From NCBI RefSeq assembly GCF_017875275.1, contig NZ_JAGGML010000001.1, forward strand, positions 4,547,001 to 4,611,000: a stretch of DNA of 64,000 bases, read 5' to 3'. This document shows, piece after piece, positions 1-8,576 of the stretch. Below the pieces are notes generated by a model. It did no database searches. It had not been told where the DNA came from and saw only the letters and a program-made list of their open reading frames with translations. Each line of letters opens with the position of its first letter. Within the stretch, counting starts at the first letter, position 1. The stretch comes from Xanthobacter flavus (GTDB lineage Bacteria > Pseudomonadota > Alphaproteobacteria > Rhizobiales > Xanthobacteraceae). The translations under genes and the position numbers were made by a program.

Positions 1-2505
1 CGTCTCGACGCCATAGGGCGTGATGCCATAGGGCGCGCCGGCCGTCATGATCGCCCGCATCAGCTTGTCGCCGTGGCGGGCCGGGACCGCGATCTCGTAG
101 CCGAGTTCGCCGGAGAAGGAGAGGCGGAAGACGCGCGCCTCGATGCCGCCCATCACCGTGGTCTGGAGCGCGCCCATGAAGGGCAGGCCGGCGTTGGAGA
201 CATCGGCGCCATCCACCAGCTTCGCCAGCACGTCGCGGGAGCGCGGGCCGGAGACGGCGATCTGCGCCCACTGCTCGGTGATGGAGGCGAGGCACACGTC
301 CAGCTCCGGCCACAGCACCTGCAGGCAGAATTCCAGATGCTGGAACACCTTGGCCGCGTTGGCGGTGGTCGTGGTCATCACATAATGGTCGTCGTCGAGG
401 CGCGCGGTGGTGCCGTCGTCCATGACGATCCCGTCCTCGCGCAGCATCACGCCGTAGCGCGCCTTGCCGACGCCAAGGGTGGAGAACATGTTGATGTAGA
501 CGCGATCCAGCAGCACGCCGGCATCCGGCCCCTGAAGGTCGATCTTGCCGAAGGTGGAGACGTCGATGACACCGACGCTCTCGCGCGTCGCCTTCACCTC
601 GCGGTTCACGGCCGCCTGCCAGTCCTCGCCCGCCTTGGGGAACCACGCGGCGCGCAGCCACTGGCCGGTCTCGACGAACACCGCGCCCTGTTCTTCCGCC
701 CATTTGTGGGTCGGCGTCGGGCGGGTGGGCTTGAAGTCCACGCCGCGATGGTGGCCGGCGAGCACGCCGAGGGCCACGGGCGTGTAGGGCGGGCGGAACA
801 CGGTGGTGCCGGTCTCAGGGATGCCCTTGCCGGTGAGCGCCGCCATGAGCGCGAGGCCCGCCATGTTGGATGTCTTGCCCTGGTCGGTGGCCATGCCCAT
901 CGTGGTGTAGCGCTTGAGCAATTCCACCGCGCGAAAGCCTTCCCGATGGGCGAGGGCCACGTCCTTCGCGGTCACGTCGTTCTGCTGGTCCACGAAGGCG
1001 GGGCCCTTGGCCTGGACCTGCCAGAAGGCCTTGAGGCCGTTGGGCGCGTCGGCCGCGACGGGAGCCGACGCCGCGACGGGGGCGAAGCCCGCATCCTCGG
1101 CCGCTGCGGCGCCCAGCGCGGTGCCGTCCGCGAGGCATTCGGCGAGGGTGAGATGTCCGGCCGCCGCGCCCGCCACCGCCATGCCCACCGGCACGGCGCC
1201 GGGCACGAAGGCGGCGATGTCCTCGCGCCAGATGGGCTTGCCGCCCTGGTGGCAGGTGAGGTTCACATTCGGCGTCGCGCCGCCGGAGACGCCCAGCGCC
1301 TCCACCGACAGGGTGCGGATGCCCTTGGGCGTGCGCACCGTGATGCCCGACAGGCATTTGCCCGAGGTGGCGATGATCTCGCTGCCGGCGAGGAGATCCA
1401 CGCCCAGCGCCTTCGCCCGCGCGGCCAGCGCAGGAGCGACAGCCTCCCGCACGTCGGCGATGGCCTCCAGCTTCACGCCGGCCGCGGCGGCATCGAGCAG
1501 CGCGGCGACGGCGTGGTCGTTGTTGGCGAAGCCGGCTGCGCGCGGCCCGGCACCGACGCCAAAGCGCGTGGCATAGGTGGCAAGCGCCAGCGCCGACATC
1601 ACGCCCGGCCGGTCATTGCCGGGGAAGACGATGGGCCGGTCGAACGCGCCGGCCGCGAGCACGGAGCGCTTCGCGATGACGCGCCACAGCCGCTGGCGGG
1701 GCTGGAAGGGGGCGGGGACGGCGAGGTGGTCGCTCACACGCTCCACCGCGCCGAATTCGCCGCCGTCATAGGCGCCGAACACGGTGGTACGCGGCATGAG
1801 GCGCACATTGGGCAGGCTCGAAAGTTCCGCGAGGGCGCGCGCCACGAAATCCGCCGCGCTGCCGCCGTCGATCTCGGCCTGCTCGGACAGGAGCCGGCCG
1901 CCGAGGCGGAAATCCTCATCCGCCAGCACCACCCGCGCGCCGGTCCGCCCGGCCGCAAGGGCCGCCGCGAGGCCGGCCGCGCCGGAGCCGATGACCAGCA
2001 CGTCGCAGAAGTGGGTGGCCTTCTCGTAATGGTCCGGGTCCGCCGCATCGGCGGCGCGGCCGAGGCCGGCGGCGCGGCGGATCATGGGCTCGTACACCTT
2101 CTCCCAGAAGGCGGCGGGCCACATGAAGGTCTTGTAGTAGAAACCCGCGCCGAGGAAGGGCGACACGAGCTGGTTGATGCTGAGCAGGTCGTGGTCGAGG
2201 GAGGGCCAGCGGTTCTGGCTGGTGGCCTCCAGCGCGTCGAACAGCTCGATGGTGGTGGCGCGGGTGTTGGGCTCGCGCCGGGCGCCGGAGCGCAGCTCGA
2301 CGAGCGCGTTGGGCTCCTCCGAGCCGGCGGTGACGATGCCGCGTGGGCGATGATACTTGAACGAGCGGCCGACGAGCCGCACCCCATTGGCGAGGAGGGC
2401 CGAGGCGAGCGTATCGCCGGGATGGCCGGTGTAGCTCTTGCCGTCGAAGCTGAAGGAGAGGGTGCGGCTGCGGTCGATCAGCCCGCCTGCGGAAAGCCGG
2501 GTCAT
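1..2505 (-). CDS. mgdC: N-methylglutamate dehydrogenase large subunit (sarcosine oxidase alpha family), 3' end beyond window
   Basis: Open from an ATG at 2505 to the window edge: 835 codons without a stop, of about 1000 usual for the family. The N-terminus has the ferredoxin-like fold of sarcosine oxidase alpha (FSFDGKSYTGHPGDTLASAL), then a Rossmann nucleotide-binding segment (VLVIGSGAAGLAAALAAG, about residue 185). The rest is a GcvT-like folate-binding domain (GELGYEIAVP near the cut end) that would pass the one-carbon unit to tetrahydrofolate. The start overlaps the delta-subunit stop by 4 nt (ATGA), so translation is probably coupled. Sarcosine oxidase and NMG dehydrogenase cannot be told apart from sequence alone. 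I prefer NMG dehydrogenase because gmaS and mgsABC lie 7-12 kb away on the same strand and complete that pathway. The gamma subunit (mgdD) should lie just outside. Confidence 0.85.
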   Translation of the reverse strand, partial: MTRLSAGGLIDRSRTLSFSFDGKSYTGHPGDTLASALLANGVRLVGRSFKYHRPRGIVTAGSEEPNALVELRSGARREPNTRATTIELFDALEATSQNRWPSLDHDLLSINQLVSPFLGAGFYYKTFMWPAAFWEKVYEPMIRRAAGLGRAADAADPDHYEKATHFCDVLVIGSGAAGLAAALAAGRTGARVVLADEDFRLGGRLLSEQAEIDGGSAADFVARALAELSSLPNVRLMPRTTVFGAYDGGEFGAVERVSDHLAVPAPFQPRQRLWRVIAKRSVLAAGAFDRPIVFPGNDRPGVMSALALATYATRFGVGAGPRAAGFANNDHAVAALLDAAAAGVKLEAIADVREAVAPALAARAKALGVDLLAGSEIIATSGKCLSGITVRTPKGIRTLSVEALGVSGGATPNVNLTCHQGGKPIWREDIAAFVPGAVPVGMAVAGAAAGHLTLAECLADGTALGAAAAEDAGFAPVAASAPVAADAPNGLKAFWQVQAKGPAFVDQQNDVTAKDVALAHREGFRAVELLKRYTTMGMATDQGKTSNMAGLALMAALTGKGIPETGTTVFRPPYTPVALGVLAGHHRGVDFKPTRPTPTHKWAEEQGAVFVETGQWLRAAWFPKAGEDWQAAVNREVKATRESVGVIDVSTFGKIDLQGPDAGVLLDRVYINMFSTLGVGKARYGVMLREDGIVMDDGTTARLDDDHYVMTTTTANAAKVFQHLEFCLQVLWPELDVCLASITEQWAQIAVSGPRSRDVLAKLVDGADVSNAGLPFMGALQTTVMGGIEARVFRLSFSGELGYEIAVPARHGDKLMRAIMTAGAPYGITPYGVET

Positions 2506-2777
2506 TCGGCCGCCTCCGTCGCGGTGAAGCGCGTGGCCGTGAAGCGCACTTCAGTGATGGCGTGGGTGCGGGTGTCGCGCGTCACGGTGAGCCAGCGGCG
2601 GCAGCCGCCCGCGTGGTACCACAGTTCGTCCATCACGCCGGCGACGTTGTCGCGCTCATAGACATAAGCGTGGAAGGCGTCCGCATCCGCCGGGTCCGGC
2701 CGCTTGGGCGCGGCATCGCCGTGATAGGCGAATTCATGGGACGACCTCGCGCCGCAATAGGGACAGGTGATGCGCAT
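2502..2777 (-). CDS. mgdB: N-methylglutamate dehydrogenase small subunit (sarcosine oxidase delta family)
   Basis: 91-aa protein starting MRITCPYCGARSSHEF, the zinc-binding N-terminus typical of sarcosine oxidase delta subunits (Cys5 and Cys8, with further ligands downstream). Family members are 85-110 aa, so this is full length. The subunit stabilises the heterotetramer and has no catalytic role of its own. It lies between the beta-type subunit upstream and the alpha-type subunit downstream, overlapping the latter by 4 nt. About 240 nt separate it from mgdA, and that gap is filled with a paired palindromic repeat. The choice of mgd over sox rests on the NMG-pathway genes nearby. Confidence 0.85.
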   Translation of the reverse strand: MRITCPYCGARSSHEFAYHGDAAPKRPDPADADAFHAYVYERDNVAGVMDELWYHAGGCRRWLTVTRDTRTHAITEVRFTATRFTATEAAE

Positions 2778-2810
2778 GGGTCAGGTCCGGGTGGAGGGGT
2801 GAAGAGCAGT

Positions 2811-2940
2811 TTGGCTCCCCTCTCCCCTCGCGGGAGAGGGGGTGGGGGTGAGGGGGTTGGGCCTTGACCGGCCATGCCGGTGTTGGGCGCAGAAGCCACC
2901 CCTCACCCCAGCCCTCTCCCGCAAGGGGAGAGGGAGCCCG
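2811..2940. repeat. REP-like paired palindromic intergenic element (copy A)
   Basis: Two facing hairpins fill the gap between mgdA and mgdB. The first has the core CCCCTCTCCCCTCGCGGGAG at about 2818; the second, at about 2897-2938, is roughly its inverted copy with the loop GCAA. The same family recurs at 12295-12472 and 36625-36668. Such elements are common between genes in alphaproteobacteria. Here the element lies inside an operon, where a stem-loop could lower downstream expression or protect the upstream mRNA. Confidence 0.75.
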
Positions 2941-3019
2941 AAAGGCGAGAGCGCGGACGCCCATCGCTGGAGCTGGCGCCGTCGCTGGTCCGGGGCGCGA
3001 AAATCGAGAAGCGCGCCCA

Positions 3020-4273
3020 TCAGTGCAAATTCGGCTGGGCGCCGACTCCCTTTTCGTCGATCACATGGCCGGTGCGGAAGCGGTCGAGCCGGAAGGCGGC
3101 GTTGAGGCGGTGGGCCTCTTCCTTCGCGATGGTCCAGGCGAAGCACCAGCCGGAGGCGGGCGTCGCCTTGAAGCCCCCGTAATTCCACGCGGTGTTGAGG
3201 AACAGGCCGGGCAGGGGGCCGACATCGATGATGGGCGAGCCGTCCATGGACATGTCCACGAGGCCGCCCCAGGAGCGCAACATCCTGAGCCGTCCGATGA
3301 GCGGCATCAGCGCCATGCCGCCCTCGGCCACGTCCTCGACCACCGGCAAATTGCCGCGCTGGGCGTAGGAATTGTACCCGTCGATGTCGCCGCCGAAGAC
3401 GAGGCCGCCCTTGTCCGACTGGCTGACGTAGAAATGCCCCATGCCGAAGGTGATGACGCCCGGCACCAGCGGCTTCAGCCCTTCCGAGACGAAGGCCTGC
3501 AGCGCGTGGCTCTCGATGGGCAGGCGCAGCCCGAGATGCCTGGTCAGCCGCGAGGTGGAGCCGGCCACCGCAAGCCCCACCTTGCCGGCGCGGATGGGGC
3601 CGCGATTGGTCTCCACGCCCACTACCGCGTCACCCTCGCGGATGAAGCCGGTGACCTCGCAATTCTGCACGATGTCCACGCCCAGCCGGTCGGCGGCGCG
3701 GGCATAGCCCCACACCACGGCGTCGTGGCGCGCCGTTCCGGCACGGGCCTGCATCAGCCCGCCCTTGATGGGGAAGCGGGAATTGTCGAAATCGAGGAAG
3801 GGGCAGAGCGCCTTCACCTGTTCGCGGTCGAGCAGCTCGGAATCGGCGCCCGCGAGGCGCATGGCATTGCCGCGCCGGGCATAGGCGTCGCGCTGGCCAT
3901 CCGAGTGATACAGATTGATGATCCCGCGCTGGGAGACCATGGCGTTGTAGTTGAGGTCCTGCTCCAGGCCCTCCCACAATTTCATGGACCACTCGTAGAA
4001 CGGCTCGTTGCCCGGCAGCAGATAATTGGAGCGGATGATGGTGGTGTTGCGCCCCGCATTGCCGGAGCCGATATGCCCCTTCTCCAGCACCGCCACATTG
4101 CGGATGCCGTGCTCCTTGGCGAGGTAATAGGCGGTCGCTAGCCCATGGCCGCCGCCGCCGACGATGATGACGTCATAAGAGGGCTTCGGCACCGCATCGC
4201 GCCAGGCGGGCGTCCAGCCCTTCTGGCCGTTGAGCGCGTTGGCGATCAGGCTGAATACGGAATAGCGGGACAT
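3020..4273 (-). CDS. mgdA: N-methylglutamate dehydrogenase FAD subunit (sarcosine oxidase beta family)
   Basis: 417-aa flavoprotein of the DAO family. Residues from about 32 give YDVIIVGGGGHGLATAYYLA, the FAD Rossmann motif. The stretch GNAGRNTTIIRSNYL at about residue 70 is the conserved covalent-flavin region of heterotetrameric sarcosine oxidase beta. The C-terminal WNYGGFKATPASG is also conserved. It oxidises the N-methyl group of N-methylglutamate (or sarcosine). The start is placed at MSRYSVFSL because family members begin there and GAGGGG lies just upstream; a 28-residue upstream extension is open but unlikely. It is first in the mgdA-mgdB-mgdC transcript and divergent from a LysR regulator 115 bp away. 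Confidence 0.87.
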   Translation of the reverse strand: MSRYSVFSLIANALNGQKGWTPAWRDAVPKPSYDVIIVGGGGHGLATAYYLAKEHGIRNVAVLEKGHIGSGNAGRNTTIIRSNYLLPGNEPFYEWSMKLWEGLEQDLNYNAMVSQRGIINLYHSDGQRDAYARRGNAMRLAGADSELLDREQVKALCPFLDFDNSRFPIKGGLMQARAGTARHDAVVWGYARAADRLGVDIVQNCEVTGFIREGDAVVGVETNRGPIRAGKVGLAVAGSTSRLTRHLGLRLPIESHALQAFVSEGLKPLVPGVITFGMGHFYVSQSDKGGLVFGGDIDGYNSYAQRGNLPVVEDVAEGGMALMPLIGRLRMLRSWGGLVDMSMDGSPIIDVGPLPGLFLNTAWNYGGFKATPASGWCFAWTIAKEEAHRLNAAFRLDRFRTGHVIDEKGVGAQPNLH

Positions 4274-4346
4274 TGAACCCCTCGGAACCCTCGGAGGTCC
4301 CTCGGCGCGGACGCCGATGCACCCCTTTGGAAAAGATATAGCCCCG

Positions 4347-4374
4347 CCTGAAACCACAGGTAATATAAATCCTG
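4347..4374. promoter_or_regulatory. candidate LysR operator between mgdA and its regulator
   Basis: Alternating half-sites CCTG-N6-CAGG-N10-CCTG lie in the mgdA/lysR divergent region, with an AT-rich spacer TAATATAAAT. LysR proteins usually bind such interrupted dyads near their own divergent promoter. The short arms make this a weak candidate. Confidence 0.3.
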
Positions 4375-4388
4375 CTTATTCTGTGGGG

Positions 4389-5351
4389 ATGACGGTGCGG
4401 GAGCTGCTTCCGTTCGATCTGAAGGCGCTCGAAATCTTCCTCGCCGTCTGCGAGGCCGGCGCCATGGCGGGGGCGGCGCGACGGCTCGGACTCACCCAGC
4501 CGGCGGTGTCGCAGGCGGTGGCGGAGCTGGAGACGCGCATGGGCGTCGCGCTGTTCGACCGCAGCGTCCGGCCGCTGGGGCTGACGGCAGCGGGCGGCGT
4601 GCTGCGGCAGAAGGCGAGCGCGCTCCTCTCCGAGGCCCGGCAGATCGTGCCGGCGCTGAAGGAGACCGAGCACGGCCGCCTGCCTTTGATCCGCGCCGGC
4701 CTCGTCGATTCCCTCTCCCGTGCGCTCTCCGCGCCACTTGCCGGGCGGCTGTGCGCGGTGGCGGAGGAGGTGTCGCTGCTCGCCGGCCTCACCGCCGCCC
4801 ATGCCAGTGCGCTGCTCTCCCGCCAGCTCGATCTGCTGGTGGGCGTGGACGAACTCGCCGACATCGAGGGGCTGGAGCGCTTCCCCCTCCTCACCGAGCC
4901 TTATGTGCTGCTGCTGCCCGCCGGAGAGACGGCACCCGAGCGGGTGGAGGAGGTGGCGCGGCTCGCCGGGCGCCTGCCGCTGGTGCGCTTTTCCGCCCGC
5001 TCGCGCACCGGCATCGAGGTGGACCGGCACCTGAGGCGCCTCAAGCTCGATCTGCCACGCCGGCTGGAGTTCGACACGCCGTTCGGCGTCTCCGCCACGG
5101 TCGCGGCCGGGGAGGGGTTCGCGGTGACGACGCCGCTCTGCCTTTACGAGGCGGGGCTCGACGGCGACCGGCTCCGGTGCGCGCCGCTGCCGGGGCCGGC
5201 CTTCTCCCGCAGCCTCACGCTGATCGGCCGGCGGCAGGAGCTTGGTCGCCTGCCGCGGGAGGTTGCGGGCTTCTGCCGGCAGACCCTGGAGGATGACGTG
5301 CTGCCGGCCCTGCGCGCGGCGCTGCCATGGCTCGGCGAGACGCTGCGATAG
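4389..5351 (+). CDS. LysR-family transcriptional regulator
   Basis: 320 aa from an ATG at 4389 (MTVRELLPFDLKALEIFL). The N-terminal winged helix-turn-helix at residues 10-68 reads AGAMAGAARRLGLTQPAVSQ, a clear LysR signature. A periplasmic-binding-protein-like effector domain follows. It is transcribed divergently from mgdA, the usual arrangement for a LysR protein controlling its neighbour, so it is the best candidate to regulate the mgd operon, perhaps with glutamylmethylamide or NMG as effector (inference). A 24-residue upstream extension is open but lacks the conserved start. Confidence 0.85.
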   Translation: MTVRELLPFDLKALEIFLAVCEAGAMAGAARRLGLTQPAVSQAVAELETRMGVALFDRSVRPLGLTAAGGVLRQKASALLSEARQIVPALKETEHGRLPLIRAGLVDSLSRALSAPLAGRLCAVAEEVSLLAGLTAAHASALLSRQLDLLVGVDELADIEGLERFPLLTEPYVLLLPAGETAPERVEEVARLAGRLPLVRFSARSRTGIEVDRHLRRLKLDLPRRLEFDTPFGVSATVAAGEGFAVTTPLCLYEAGLDGDRLRCAPLPGPAFSRSLTLIGRRQELGRLPREVAGFCRQTLEDDVLPALRAALPWLGETLR

Positions 5352-5557
5352 ATGGCGCGGCTACTTGGCCATTGCGGTCAAGGTCACGCTTTGTGATGGC
5401 TCTCGATGGGCAAAATAAAGTCGAGGGTCCGGCCTCACGTTAAGTTTGTGCGGAAAAGTCCAGCGGGGACGAGGGCCGTGCCCGCTGTCGGCCGATGCCG
5501 TTTAATGATACCCCTGCATCCGTTTCGGGAGTTAACGTGAAACGGGGTGGGGACATC

Positions 5558-5977
5558 ATGCGGCTCGGTGGACTTTTATTTGCGGCGGTAATCCTGGCTG
5601 GGTCGGCCTCTGCGGCAGGCGCCCAGACCATGAGCTATGCGCAGGCCGGCGCGCTCCTGGCGCGCAGCTGCGGCGCGGACATCAACAAGTTCTGCTCCAA
5701 CGTGAACCTGGGCGAGGGCAAGCTGCTCGCCTGCATGGACGGCAAGATCAATCAGGTCAGCGCCCAGTGCAAAGCCGACTATGCGATGGCGAAGGCCTCC
5801 ATCGCCCAGCGGGACGCGGCTCAGGATTCCATCGCCGAGGTCTGCTCGGCGGATACGGCGCGCCTGTGCCCCGGCATGGTGCCGCAGGACGGCAATCTGC
5901 TCTCCTGCCTGCTCCAGGCGACGCGCGTGGTGAGCGACAAGTGCAACGCCGCCATCACCAACGCCGGCTACCGCTGA
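5558..5977 (+). CDS. secreted cysteine-rich repeat protein
   Basis: 139 aa from the ATG at 5558. Signal peptide MRLGGLLFAAVILAGSASA, likely cleaved after AGA. The mature part carries two copies of a four-cysteine unit: the first runs from SCGADINKFCSNV to SAQCKAD, the second from VCSADTARLCPGM to SDKCNAA. This matches the Cys-rich (GLG1-type) repeat found in many small rhizobial periplasmic proteins, probably as paired disulfides. It is 44 nt upstream of an OmpA-like gene on the same strand. Function unknown; a cell-envelope role is likely. Confidence 0.72.
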   Translation: MRLGGLLFAAVILAGSASAAGAQTMSYAQAGALLARSCGADINKFCSNVNLGEGKLLACMDGKINQVSAQCKADYAMAKASIAQRDAAQDSIAEVCSADTARLCPGMVPQDGNLLSCLLQATRVVSDKCNAAITNAGYR

Positions 5978-6021
5978 GCGTCCGCTCCACATCCTCGCAC
6001 TCGAACGAAGGACGCTTCGCG

Positions 6022-6633
6022 ATGACCTCGCCTCTGACCCGCCTCGCGCTGGCCGCGCTGCTCGCCGCCGCCGTGCCGGTCCTCACCCCCGCGCATGCCC
6101 AGACCGCCCTCTCCGACAGCCAGATCCTCCAGGGCCTGCAAGGCCTCAGCGAGAAGGCCCCGACCATCACCGCGCAGCAGCTGCGCACCATGGTCCAGAC
6201 CCACATGGCCCAGAATCCGGGCGAGCAGCTCTCCCGCCCGTCGCTGGCGCTGAAGCTGGACCAGCTGCCGCAGATCAACGTGCAGATCCAGTTCCGCCTC
6301 GGCTCGGCGATCATCGAGCCGTCGTCCTACGGCACGCTCGGCGCCATCGCCGATGCCATGCACAACCCGATCCTGCACGGCTATAAATTCCTCGTCACCG
6401 GCAACACCGACGTCACCGGCCCGCGCGACGTGAACCTCAAGCTCAGCCAGGCCCGCGCCGACGCGGTGGTGAGCGCGCTGGTCAGCGTGTTCAACATCAA
6501 TCCCACGCGCCTTGAGGCGGTGGGCCTCGGCGAGGAAGTGCTGCTCGATCCGAAAAAGCCGACCGATCCCATCAACCGGCGCGTCCAGATCTTCACCGTG
6601 GGGCGGCTTTCGCCCGGCATGGCCTCGCGCTGA
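6022..6633 (+). CDS. OmpA-family peptidoglycan-binding protein
   Basis: 203 aa, signal peptide ending AHAQ near residue 27. Residues about 90-198 form an OmpA C-terminal domain: INVQIQFRLGSAIIEPSS, the NLKLSQARADAVVSAL helix and the closing NRRVQIF. These elements bind diaminopimelate in peptidoglycan. There is no beta-barrel, so it is periplasmic. It lies just downstream of the Cys-rich protein, probably in one transcript that ends at the hairpin at 6657. A link to methylamine use is not evident. Confidence 0.8.
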   Translation: MTSPLTRLALAALLAAAVPVLTPAHAQTALSDSQILQGLQGLSEKAPTITAQQLRTMVQTHMAQNPGEQLSRPSLALKLDQLPQINVQIQFRLGSAIIEPSSYGTLGAIADAMHNPILHGYKFLVTGNTDVTGPRDVNLKLSQARADAVVSALVSVFNINPTRLEAVGLGEEVLLDPKKPTDPINRRVQIFTVGRLSPGMASR

Positions 6634-6656
6634 GGCCAGCTCTCATCCGGACGTGA

Positions 6657-6691
6657 CAAAGGCGCCGTCCCCTCGGGGGCGGCGCCTTTGC
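6657..6691. terminator. bidirectional hairpin between convergent genes
   Basis: Stem AAAGGCGCCG / CGGCGCCTTT around a short loop, 24 nt after the OmpA-like stop and 23 nt beyond the end of the convergent minus-strand microprotein gene. Short T-runs on both sides suit a two-way terminator. Confidence 0.7.
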
Positions 6692-6713
6692 CGTTTGAAG
6701 CCGCCGGGCCGGA

Positions 6714-6914
6714 CTATTCGGCCGGCGTGGCCATGGCTTCGGCGGTGTGGTCGAGCTGCTCCTCGTGCAGCGCCTTGTCCATGGCGATCTGCTTGGCGAT
6801 GAAGGCGACAAAGAAGACCAGAGCGATGACCGAGAACAGCGGCTCGTATCCGGCGAAGGGATAGACTTCCGCCATCTCGGTGAGCTTGGCGAGGGAGGTG
6901 ACGCCCGTGTTCAT
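6714..6914 (-). CDS. 66-aa single-span membrane microprotein downstream of the Amt gene
   Basis: 66 aa with one hydrophobic span (FSVIALVFFVAFIAKQIAM, about residues 27-45) between a polar N-terminus and an acidic C-terminal tail. The Shine-Dalgarno GAAGGA is 7-8 nt before the ATG. It follows the Amt gene by 137 nt on the same strand and ends at a shared hairpin terminator, so co-transcription is likely. I do not recognise a characterised family. By position it may be an accessory subunit of the transporter, taking the place GlnK usually holds (inference). Confidence 0.7.
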   Translation of the reverse strand: MNTGVTSLAKLTEMAEVYPFAGYEPLFSVIALVFFVAFIAKQIAMDKALHEEQLDHTAEAMATPAE

Positions 6915-7014
6915 GGATGATGTCCTTCAAACAGGGTGAAAGGAAAGGCGGGCCCGGCGCGGGCCGGGCTCCGGAAGGCGCGTTGCTCTCACTCTTGGAA
7001 AGAGAACGCGTCAT

Positions 7015-7043
7015 CCGATCTGATGGCGATGCAATCAGATCGG
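7015..7043. promoter_or_regulatory. intercistronic stem-loop between amt and the microprotein gene
   Basis: Perfect 10-bp inverted repeat CCGATCTGAT / ATCAGATCGG with a 9-nt loop, just after the Amt stop codon. There is no T-run, so it is more likely an mRNA-stabilising or attenuating stem than a terminator. Confidence 0.5.
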
Positions 7044-7051
7044 CGCGTGCT

Positions 7052-8461
7052 CTAGAGCTTCGCCTCCTTGCGCTGGATGGTCTCGAAGGCGGCTTCCATG
7101 CCGGAATGGTGCGGGTAGGTTGCCGGGACGTGCTTGCCGTCGAGACCCTTGACCTCCGCCGCCGCCGGCACGCGCAGCAGGCCGAACATGGCGAGCAGCT
7201 TGCCGAGCACCCAGCCGGGGATGAAGCCGAAGCCGATGGCGAAGATGAGCGAGCCGATGATATTGCCCATGGGCGTGATCACCGGCAGGCCCTCGGCATT
7301 GGTGCCGAACCAGCCGACCCCCTCGCCGAGCGTCACAAGCGCACCGGCGGACGGCAGCACCGACGGATAGCCCCACAAAGCGAAGCCGGCCACGATGCCG
7401 CCGAACAGGCCGCAATAGCCGTGCACCGCGACGGCGCCCACCGCGTCGTCGATCTTGAACTTCCGCTCGACGAAATAGTGCAGCTTGTAGGCCATCACGG
7501 TGCCGATGACGGCGATCACCAGCGCAATGATGGGATGGTACAGGTCGTTGCCGGCGCTCGCCGAGATGAGGCCGGTGAGGCCGCCGGAATAGGTCCAATA
7601 GGCATTGCCGTTGGAGATCATGTAGGCCGCGACCATGCCGCCGAACAGGGCAAGCAGGAAGTTCATGGTCACGCCCGACAGGGTGATCGGAACGCCGTAG
7701 ATGTTGGTGGCGGTGAAGTAGGGCGCGCCGGCGGTGCCCACGTCCACGATCGGGATGTGACAGGCGGCATAGAAGCCCCAGAAGCCCACATAGATCATGA
7801 ACAGGCCGATGGTGACCAGCCAGGGGTTGTGCGCCGGGATTTCCCGCGGCGTGCCGTCCGGAGCGAACTTGCCGATGCGCGGGCCGAGATGGATCAGCAC
7901 GCCGAGCGTGGCAAATCCCGCCACCGAGTGCAGCACCGCTGAGCAATACTGGTCATGGAAGCCGAGATATTGCGCCATCCAGCCATTGCCGGCCCAGCCC
8001 CACGCCGCCGGGATGACCCAGGCAATGGCGCCCACATAGATGGCGATGATGAAGAAGCCCGACGTCTTGGTGCGCTCGATGAGCGCGCCGGAGACGATGG
8101 ACGCGGCTGTCATGCCGAACAGGGCGAAGGCCGCCCAGAACACGCCGGAGATGCGGTCCGTCAGGTTCGGCGCGATCTTGGTGGACCACGGCTCGAAGCC
8201 GGTGGTGAAGGACAGCGAGGTGGTCGAGATGGGCCAGCCCTGGAAGGCGATGTAGATCCACATGCCGAACAGGAAGAAGGCGAGGCCCACCAGCGGGATC
8301 GCCATGGTGTTCTTGAGCAGGGTGTGCTGCACGTTCTTCACGCGGGCGGCGCCCACCTCGTACATGCAGAAGCCCACATGGATGAAGAACATGAGGACGA
8401 CCGTCAGGAAGTAATAGAACTCCGTGAATATGGTCGTCAGCGCGGCCAATTGATCCGTCAT
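7052..8461 (-). CDS. Amt-family ammonium/methylammonium transporter (divergent)
   Basis: 469 aa from an ATG at 8461, with about 11 membrane spans. It keeps the two pore histidines of Amt proteins: the first in DQYCSAVLHSVAG and the second in DDAVGAVAVHGYCG. The first motif departs from the usual D-x-A-G-G-x-x-V-H pattern, placing it in an atypical subgroup. The gene lies within NMG-pathway genes, has its own sigma54-type promoter and has no glnK beside it; a 66-aa membrane protein follows instead. Methylammonium uptake is the natural inference, ammonium uptake the alternative. Confidence 0.85.
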   Translation of the reverse strand: MTDQLAALTTIFTEFYYFLTVVLMFFIHVGFCMYEVGAARVKNVQHTLLKNTMAIPLVGLAFFLFGMWIYIAFQGWPISTTSLSFTTGFEPWSTKIAPNLTDRISGVFWAAFALFGMTAASIVSGALIERTKTSGFFIIAIYVGAIAWVIPAAWGWAGNGWMAQYLGFHDQYCSAVLHSVAGFATLGVLIHLGPRIGKFAPDGTPREIPAHNPWLVTIGLFMIYVGFWGFYAACHIPIVDVGTAGAPYFTATNIYGVPITLSGVTMNFLLALFGGMVAAYMISNGNAYWTYSGGLTGLISASAGNDLYHPIIALVIAVIGTVMAYKLHYFVERKFKIDDAVGAVAVHGYCGLFGGIVAGFALWGYPSVLPSAGALVTLGEGVGWFGTNAEGLPVITPMGNIIGSLIFAIGFGFIPGWVLGKLLAMFGLLRVPAAAEVKGLDGKHVPATYPHHSGMEAAFETIQRKEAKL

Positions 8462-8560
8462 GAAGATCCCCAACGCTGGTGCCGGAGGTGCGATGATCGC
8501 AGGTCCGGGCGATGACAGGCGTGCGGAGCGCTCGGCGCGCACCAGCCCCGTTCACTCTTG

Positions 8561-8576
8561 AGCAACAAATATGCCA
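8561..8576 (-). promoter_or_regulatory. sigma54 (-24/-12) promoter for the Amt gene
   Basis: The minus strand reads TGGCATATTTGTTGCT, with the obligatory GG-N10-GC spacing and close fit to TGGCAC-N5-TTGCW. It is 100 nt upstream of the Amt start, leaving an 85-90 nt leader. Nitrogen control through NtrC/RpoN is expected for Amt genes. The rest of the 480-bp gap at 8462-8941 is AT-rich near 8780-8830 and shows no other gene. Confidence 0.72.

Noticed and set aside
73-2661. 862-codon open frame on the plus strand
   Set aside because: It is antisense to the mgdC gene, rich in Gly, Ala, His and Arg with no family motif; the minus strand encodes a clear sarcosine oxidase alpha protein.
2502-4273. 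Sarcosine oxidase genes named soxB/soxD/soxA as part of sulfur oxidation
   Set aside because: Only the gene symbols coincide. These are amine-oxidising subunits; the sulfur-oxidation sox genes are at 16.8-29.1 kb.
5767-6021. 85-residue N-terminal extension of the OmpA-like protein
   Set aside because: It overlaps the Cys-rich gene in another frame, and a proper signal peptide begins at 6022.
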